Assembly: GCA_964534305.1 (NCBI GenBank)
Contig: CAZHPR010000001.1
Coordinates: 1 to 64,000 of the forward strand
Direction: 5' to 3'
Origin: CAZHPR01 sp964534305
GTDB lineage: Bacteria > Patescibacteriota > Minisyncoccia > Phycocordibacterales > WO2-35-19
DNA length: 64,000 nt
The notes below the pieces were generated by a model. That model saw only the letters and a program-made list of their open reading frames with translations. It was not told where the DNA came from and did no database searches. Position numbers and translations under genes: made by a program. Position 1 is the first letter of the stretch, and every line of letters begins with the position of its first letter. This document shows, piece by piece, positions 59,773-64,000 of this stretch.

Positions 59773-59902
59773 TCCCGAAAAGGAGTTGCGGAGCGAATAA
59801 AAATAAAATTTCAAAAGTCTGGCCGAAGCTTGCCCTCAAGCAAGCGAGGAGACCCGAGGACTTTTGCAAATTTTGATTTTTATGAGCGACTACTTTTCGG
59901 GG
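59773..59902. repeat. Long palindrome abutting the tmRNA 5' end
   Basis: Left arm 59773-59819 pairs with right arm 59859-59902 over about 43 positions with few mismatches (CCCGAAAAG, ATAAAAAT, AAATTT, CAAAAGTC). The loop contains GGCCGAAGC and GAGGAGACCCGAGGA, shared with the element at 12541-12618. The right arm includes the first GGGG of the tmRNA. Confidence 0.75.
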
Positions 59903-60316
59903 ATGATCGGCCTAGACAATAAGAATATCTTTATAAATGCCAAAGAGAGCTGTGGTGACTCTTAAATCCGCCATAAATGATAACTGCAAACAAGGTTGTC
60001 ACAAAAGCTAAGTCCGTTGCTTCTCCATACTTTGGGGTCAACGATTTCGCTTTCGCTTACGTTAGAGCTTAATTAAGTTTCTTTCCTAAGCGACGCTATC
60101 CTTCTTATGTCTCATACGGAAGATCATGGTGTAATAAATTGAGGCTCTGGAAAATAGTTCTCCCCTATTTTCCGAAATGTTGGGAGATCGAAACTTTAGA
60201 ATTTCGTCTGTTTGTATCTAGAGTTTTTAAATGGGCCTAGCCCAAAAAGCAGTCTATCTCTGGTAGAAATTTATAAAATACCTTATTGCATGCGCGTTCG
60301 ATTCGCGCCATCTCCA
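59899..60316 (+). ncRNA. ssrA: Transfer-messenger RNA (tmRNA)
   Basis: Rescues stalled ribosomes with SmpB and adds a degradation tag. The 5' GGGGATG pairs with the 3' CATCTCC (one G-U pair) to form the acceptor stem, with a GCGCG-TTCGATT-CGCGC T arm just before it. About 418 bases long. The tag frame opens at GCA 59986 and ends at TAA 60070-60072: 28 codons, starting ANKVVTK and ending FAFAYVRA. The resume context AACTGCAAAC is normal. The ending VRA differs from the usual ALAA. CCA is not encoded. Confidence 0.88.
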
Positions 60317-60359
60317 CAAAATTAACGAGCGAACAAGGTGAGCGACTATAATTTTGTAG

Positions 60360-60386
60360 GACCCTGAGTTTATCGAAGGGTTTTTA
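60360..60386 (+). terminator. Terminator of the tmRNA
   Basis: ACCCT(GA) and (GA)AGGGT form a short stem followed by TTTTAATT, 44 bases after the tmRNA. A weaker AT-rich hairpin (CAAAATTA...TAATTTTG) lies between. Confidence 0.6.
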
Positions 60387-60425
60387 ATTGTGTCCTTACT
60401 TTCCAATAATGTTAAAATAAATAAA

Positions 60426-61037
60426 ATGAAATTTATCAAATTTATTTTTGTGGGTATTCTTGTAACACTAGCCGGAGAATACCAAATCAATATACTTATA
60501 CACCAACTACCAGTTGAAAAATACCTGATGGTGTTTGTTGTCTATTCTCTACTGGTAAGTATTTTTTACATTTTTGGAAAATTTTTGGATAAAAAATTTT
60601 TATCCGCAAAGGCTGACTTGATTTACTATTTTGTAGCAGGATTTGTAGGTCTTGCGTTTGAATGGTTTGTTATAGGAAATTCTTTATACGAAAACCCAAG
60701 TGCAAATCAAGCTGGTATGTTTTGTTGGTGGACAGCTGTATTTTTGATACCTAGAATATTTACCAAAACTTCTAATCCAGACTTAGAGATAGTAAAGAAA
60801 AAAATATACTACGTACTTATTCCCTACTCAATAATTTCATTAATAATAGTCTCTCTAATTCCAGCAGACCCTGTTATGGCAAGAATTGCCGTTACTGCAC
60901 TGGCTATGATATTTAGTTTTGTTTTTGTTAATTATTATTTGATACGTTATCTAATCTCACAAAACCCACACTTAAAGAAAAAGTTGACTTATTTCTATAT
61001 AATTTTGGTTATACTAGCTCTCGTAAATTTATTTTGA
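60426..61037 (+). CDS. Hypothetical polytopic membrane protein
   Basis: A 203-residue protein with about six spans (FIFVGILVTLAGEYQI; YLMVFVVYSLLVSIFYIF; LIYYFVAGFVGLAFEWFVIG; MFCWWTAVFLIPRIF; YSIISLIIVSLIPADPV; MIFSFVFVNYYLI). The ATG at 60426 is preferred to an upstream GTG. It is 12 bases before the MYG1 gene. No family recognised. Confidence 0.6.
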   Translation: MKFIKFIFVGILVTLAGEYQINILIHQLPVEKYLMVFVVYSLLVSIFYIFGKFLDKKFLSAKADLIYYFVAGFVGLAFEWFVIGNSLYENPSANQAGMFCWWTAVFLIPRIFTKTSNPDLEIVKKKIYYVLIPYSIISLIIVSLIPADPVMARIAVTALAMIFSFVFVNYYLIRYLISQNPHLKKKLTYFYIILVILALVNLF

Positions 61038-61049
61038 TAGATTTAACAA

Positions 61050-61958
61050 ATGAATCTGTTTAAGAAAAAGATAAGAGTGGCGACGCACAATGGAAGCTTC
61101 CATGCTGACGAAGTGTTTGCTATCGCTACCCTCTTAATTTGGGCTGATAAAAAAGGCTTTAAATTAGATATAACAAGAACTAGGGATGAGTCGTTGCTCA
61201 GCGAAGCAGATATCGTTTTGGACGTAGGTAGTATTTATGACCCAGAAAAAAAGAGGTTTGATCATCATCAGAAGGATGGAGCGGGGGCACATGAAAACGG
61301 TATCCCCTATGCGTCCTTTGGCTTAATCTGGAAACATTTTGCAAAAGAAATCTGTAGTGAAGAAGTAGCGGAAGATATCGAAAAGAGACTCGTGCTACCC
61401 ATAGACGGCAGAGACAACGGTATGAATATTACAAAAGCTTTGAGAGAAGACCTACTGGAATACACCTTATCAAAGGACATAATATCCGCATTCAGACCAA
61501 CCTGGAAAAACCCGAACGATAATGACAAAAACTTTTTTGAAGCAGTTTCTTTTGCAAAGACACTTTTGGAAAAAGAAATAAGGAATTCGGCAGAGACAAT
61601 AGAAGGAGAAAATATAGTAAGAGCAGAAATTGAAAAACAAAAAGAGCCGGAGATTCTCCTGCTTGAGCAAGATCTCCCTTGGGATTATGTAGTATCAAAG
61701 TTTAAAAATATAAAATGCGTTATCTACCCAGAGTCTGATCAAGACGCTTGGTGCGCTGAGTTTACAAAGGACAACCCAAAAGATTTCACAACCAACCGAG
61801 GCGAATTTAACCCAGAATGGAAAGGTTTAAGAGATGAGGAGCTAAGAAGAGTAAGCGGAGTAGCGGGGGCAATCTTCTGTCATCGCGGTGGCTTCTTTGC
61901 CGTCGCAAAAACAAAAGAATCCGCTATTGAAATGGCTCTCCTATCCCTAAAAAAATAA
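61050..61958 (+). CDS. MYG1-family (UPF0160) metal-dependent protein
   Basis: A 302-residue DHH-like hydrolase of the MYG1 family, which in eukaryotes is a 3'-5' RNA exonuclease. THNGSFHADEVFAIATLL (about 13-30), DIVLDVGSIYDPEKKRFDHH (with D-x-G and DHHQ) and LPIDGRDNGMN give the metal ligands. The C-terminal part (GVAGAIFCHRGGFFAVAKTK) is typical. Full length. The bacterial role is not established. Confidence 0.92.
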   Translation: MNLFKKKIRVATHNGSFHADEVFAIATLLIWADKKGFKLDITRTRDESLLSEADIVLDVGSIYDPEKKRFDHHQKDGAGAHENGIPYASFGLIWKHFAKEICSEEVAEDIEKRLVLPIDGRDNGMNITKALREDLLEYTLSKDIISAFRPTWKNPNDNDKNFFEAVSFAKTLLEKEIRNSAETIEGENIVRAEIEKQKEPEILLLEQDLPWDYVVSKFKNIKCVIYPESDQDAWCAEFTKDNPKDFTTNRGEFNPEWKGLRDEELRRVSGVAGAIFCHRGGFFAVAKTKESAIEMALLSLKK

Positions 61959-63095
61959 TTAATTACAACTTGTATCTCCAATGGATAGCCCAGCAGAGAT
62001 TGCTTGTGAGCTGCCATAAGAATCAACGCACCATAATCCTTTTGTATCTGGTAAAGTAGAATACATCGCATAAGACTGACCGCTTGATCGACACCCGACC
62101 ATATTTTTAGCGATAAGATCTTTTATATAAGATATTATATTATCATCTCCAAACATCCCCCCTGTACAACTATTAGTTACCACACCATAACTTCCTTTTT
62201 GGTTGTAGTAAATTTCTGCATACGCCCTGACTCCAGATAATTTGGACACTACATCATTGTTTGTAATAGAAACAGGAGGAATCTTTTCTTCATTACTACT
62301 TAACGACTTTAGAACAACTTTTTCTGTAATTGCACTTTTATCAAAATCTATAACAATCCTACCGTCCGCATTTTGTATATCAGACAATTTTGAACGATAG
62401 GGAGTAAAATCATCCATACCATATATTAGATCAATCCTATTAACATCCACAGGTACCCATGTATGTAGAGAAACCTTCCTATCAGAGAGCGGTTCAATAT
62501 TATAGCTTGAAAAAGGGACCGCCCCCAAAGAAGCGAGCCTTGCCACAACCTCTCCATTTCTTGATTCGTAATAAAGTATCTTTATTATGTCGCCAGTTAC
62601 GTTAATTTTACTATTGTTTGAAACGTCTATATCAATACCGATTAAAGATTTGTTACTGGTTTCTGGATCAGAGGGATCATTGCTATAACACCCGGCAAGA
62701 CGCACTAGATTTGTTACTTCTTGTGGAAAATTTTGAGAACAACCAACAACTTCCAACCCCTCAACTCTAACAATTTTTGAAATAGAGAAATCTACACTAG
62801 GAAAAGCTTGCATTTGAAATTTACCCTTCTCAAGATCTTCAACATAACTAATAGAATATTTAGAATTTCTCTGGTCATAACTATTGTAATCAATGTTTTG
62901 CCCCTGCTCTACTAAACCTGTTGCTGTTTTATACTGATCCAACTCTCTTTGTTTATTTAGAAGTTGAAGTAATAAATAAGCGACAGCCAAAATCACTGCA
63001 ACAATCAAAATAACTAATAAAATTCTTGTACGTTTTGGATTATTTGAAGAAGAGTTGGTCGTATTGATATTTTGAGGAGCTTGATCAGGGTTCAT
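61959..63095 (-). CDS. Membrane-anchored protein with pilin-like C-terminus
   Basis: A 378-residue protein: Asn-rich cytoplasmic N-terminus, one span (about 25-47, LLVILIVAVILAVAYLLLQL), an outer beta-rich region, and a C-terminal module (LSGVRAYAEIYYNQKGSYGV to GLWCVDSYGSSQAISAG and TSCN) that parallels the pilin at 56.8 kb (LRAAMELYYGSQTPNSYGV; LGWCVDSTGVS). It has no prepilin cleavage motif. Probably a surface protein, possibly of a pilus-related system. Its stop codon abuts that of the convergent MYG1 gene. Confidence 0.7.
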   Translation of the reverse strand: MNPDQAPQNINTTNSSSNNPKRTRILLVILIVAVILAVAYLLLQLLNKQRELDQYKTATGLVEQGQNIDYNSYDQRNSKYSISYVEDLEKGKFQMQAFPSVDFSISKIVRVEGLEVVGCSQNFPQEVTNLVRLAGCYSNDPSDPETSNKSLIGIDIDVSNNSKINVTGDIIKILYYESRNGEVVARLASLGAVPFSSYNIEPLSDRKVSLHTWVPVDVNRIDLIYGMDDFTPYRSKLSDIQNADGRIVIDFDKSAITEKVVLKSLSSNEEKIPPVSITNNDVVSKLSGVRAYAEIYYNQKGSYGVVTNSCTGGMFGDDNIISYIKDLIAKNMVGCRSSGQSYAMYSTLPDTKGLWCVDSYGSSQAISAGLSIGDTSCN

Positions 63096-63164
63096 AAAAT
63101 ATAGTTAGCGGCTAATATTAAAATTATACCAATAATTAAAATTTTAGCTGTAAGTCTTGGTACC

Positions 63165-63210
63165 AAAACAAACGAAAACCGCCCGGACGCTTGCGCGACC
63201 CGGGCGGGTT
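63165..63210 (-). terminator. Terminator of the 63.3-63.7 kb gene
   Basis: On minus, AACCCGCCCGG and CCGGGCGGTT form a GC-rich stem followed by TTCGTTTGTTTT. Confidence 0.9.
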
Positions 63211-63270
63211 GTGAGAGACGATAGTTGGCTGCCTCTCAAAAGAACATGTCCTGCCAACTCAGGATGAGGA

Positions 63271-63681
63271 TCAGGAGTCCTTCGGAACCCCTTCACCCAA
63301 GAAAAGAGCAGCGTACTCGGGGGTCAGGAAGTGATTGATGGCTTCCATTGGAGTCATCTCCCCCACCTCCTTGTACTTGTAGGGTTCAGCTCGGAATGTT
63401 GGATCCTTCGGATCCAACATCGAGCACACCGTCGCCGTACTCGACGATTCCATCCTCTCTTCACAGGAGGGAACCCAAGCCCCTCGATCGTCCTTGAGCC
63501 ACCCCTTCTCACAGAGGTAGGCTTCGGCTTCTTGTTCGGTCCCAAAGGGACCGACATATGGGGACGTAAATGCCATCCTCTCCTGATCATCGCCCTCCGA
63601 GAAGGGAGCGGCATGGTCAAACAGGGGGTCTCCCTTCTTGACCAACTCGCAAAGCGAACAAAAACTGACGAAGAACAACAT
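63271..63681 (-). CDS. Hypothetical protein with consensus promoter
   Basis: A 136-residue, acidic, probably soluble protein with an N-terminal CSLC pair (residues 8-11) and two more Cys. YVGPFGTEQEAEAYLCEKGW looks like a short SPOR- or tag-like segment. The ATG at 63681 has GGAGG seven bases upstream. It stands alone between a perfect promoter and a strong terminator, in a local sequence richer in GC than its neighbours. No family recognised; probably acquired. Confidence 0.6.
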   Translation of the reverse strand: MLFFVSFCSLCELVKKGDPLFDHAAPFSEGDDQERMAFTSPYVGPFGTEQEAEAYLCEKGWLKDDRGAWVPSCEERMESSSTATVCSMLDPKDPTFRAEPYKYKEVGEMTPMEAINHFLTPEYAALFLGEGVPKDS

Positions 63682-63705
63682 GTAGGTTCCTCCCTTTCTT
63701 CCTAT

Positions 63706-63734
63706 ATTATAGCACCTTTTGGTTTTTGTGTCAA
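63706..63734 (-). promoter_or_regulatory. Consensus promoter of the 63.3-63.7 kb gene
   Basis: On minus, TTGACA (63729-63734), a 17-base spacer and TATAAT (63706-63711): perfect consensus, 25 bases before the ATG. Confidence 0.92.
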
Positions 63735-63892
63735 GAAAAATGGGGTGTTTTTGAGACGAGATTTACCAAAATATGGCTAAAAATAAGGGTATTATTGAAA
63801 TAGCCGAGATTTTATAATCCCAGGTTTAATCCCATTTTAGGCCTATTTTTAGCCCTTTTACCTACTTTTGTCCTATTTTTGCCTATACCTGC

Positions 63893-64000
63893 ACTTTTGG
63901 ACGATAAGAGATAGCTTCTAGGATATGGTTTGGTGTTATCTCTAACGAGGACTCGAGGTCGGCAATGGTACGCGCCAGCTTGATTATACGGTGATAACTC
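63893..64000 (-). CDS. ComM/YifB-type Mg-chelatase-like ATPase, C-terminal fragment
   Basis: Only the last 35 codons lie in the window. On minus they read [17 protein letters not shown], then [15 protein letters not shown] and a TAG stop at 63893-63895. This is the typical C-terminal helical end of YifB/ComM AAA+ proteins. ComM acts as a branch-migration helicase in natural transformation; YifB roles elsewhere are unclear. The rest of the gene continues beyond base 64000. Confidence 0.75.

Noticed and set aside
60254..60490. A minus-strand open frame over the tmRNA 3' end
   Set aside because: It overlaps the tmRNA acceptor and T arm and the start of the next gene, and shows no protein-like features.

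Overview
The window looks like a scaffold from a Candidate Phyla Radiation (Patescibacteria) genome, most likely a Parcubacteria-type lineage. The supporting signs are: very short intergenic gaps; AT-rich, ATA-rich coding sequence with TGA used as a normal stop; no rpmD (uL30) between rpsE and rplO; rplK not followed by rplA (uL1); a double-length ThyX; a trigger factor without a PPIase domain; and type IV pilin-like proteins. Two runs of exactly 100 N (3356-3455 and 4915-5014) are assembly gaps that cut rpsC and argS.

Layout. 0.1-1 kb: a foreign-looking inositol-monophosphatase family gene. 1.1-4.8 kb (minus): rpsS-rplV-rpsC-rplP-rpmC-rpsQ-rplN-rplX-rplE. 5-11 kb: a thymidylate supply cluster, with tmk-glyA-dut-argS on minus and thyX-dcd on plus. 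11.4-14.8 kb (minus): secE-nusG-rplK, a SIMPL-domain protein and folD. 15.5-18.4 kb: a two-component module (histidine kinase plus single-domain response regulator). 19-22 kb: a Nudix protein, tRNA-His, a PduO-type adenosyltransferase, tRNA-Leu and a LAGLIDADG endonuclease that abuts that tRNA. 22-26.7 kb (minus): tuf-rpsJ-rplC-rplD-rplW-rplB-rplS. 26.8-30.6 kb: a DUF5663-like protein and a giant membrane/coiled-coil protein. 30.7-38 kb (mostly plus): nusA, ppa, secreted proteins, tig, clpP and rny, with rsmE on minus. 38.7-41.5 kb: a beta-CASP nuclease, a candidate small RNA gene and membrane proteins. 41.6-49.2 kb (minus): rpsN-rpsH-rplF-rplR-rpsE-rplO-secY-adk-[DUF559 insertion]-map, then a cyclodipeptide synthase, a four-helix-bundle protein and ndk. 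50-54.4 kb: a copper operon (csoR-copA-HMA/SafE-like-cupredoxin). 54.5-64 kb: recG, tRNA-Ile(UAU), pilin, ftsH, smpB, tmRNA, MYG1, and the 3' end of a ComM/YifB-type gene.

How the genes work together. Most of the window is core information processing. The S10/spc ribosomal superoperon has been cut into three blocks at rplB|rpsS and rplE|rpsN, and each block has its own TTGACA-type promoter. Dcd, Dut, ThyX, GlyA and Tmk, with FolD nearby, form a full dCTP-to-dTDP route that needs no dihydrofolate reductase.

The most unusual layer is mobile and structured DNA. One GC-rich palindromic repeat family occurs as intergenic copies, as in-frame coding insertions in three proteins (the tract SPLTPLLAKERG, or AKKRG in one copy), and as inverted flanks around a small DUF559 endonuclease gene inserted between adk and map. 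A second palindrome family sits between secE and nusG and directly against the tmRNA. Several single-gene units have strong Shine-Dalgarno sites and GC-rich terminators, and at least some of them avoid ATA codons, so they look acquired.
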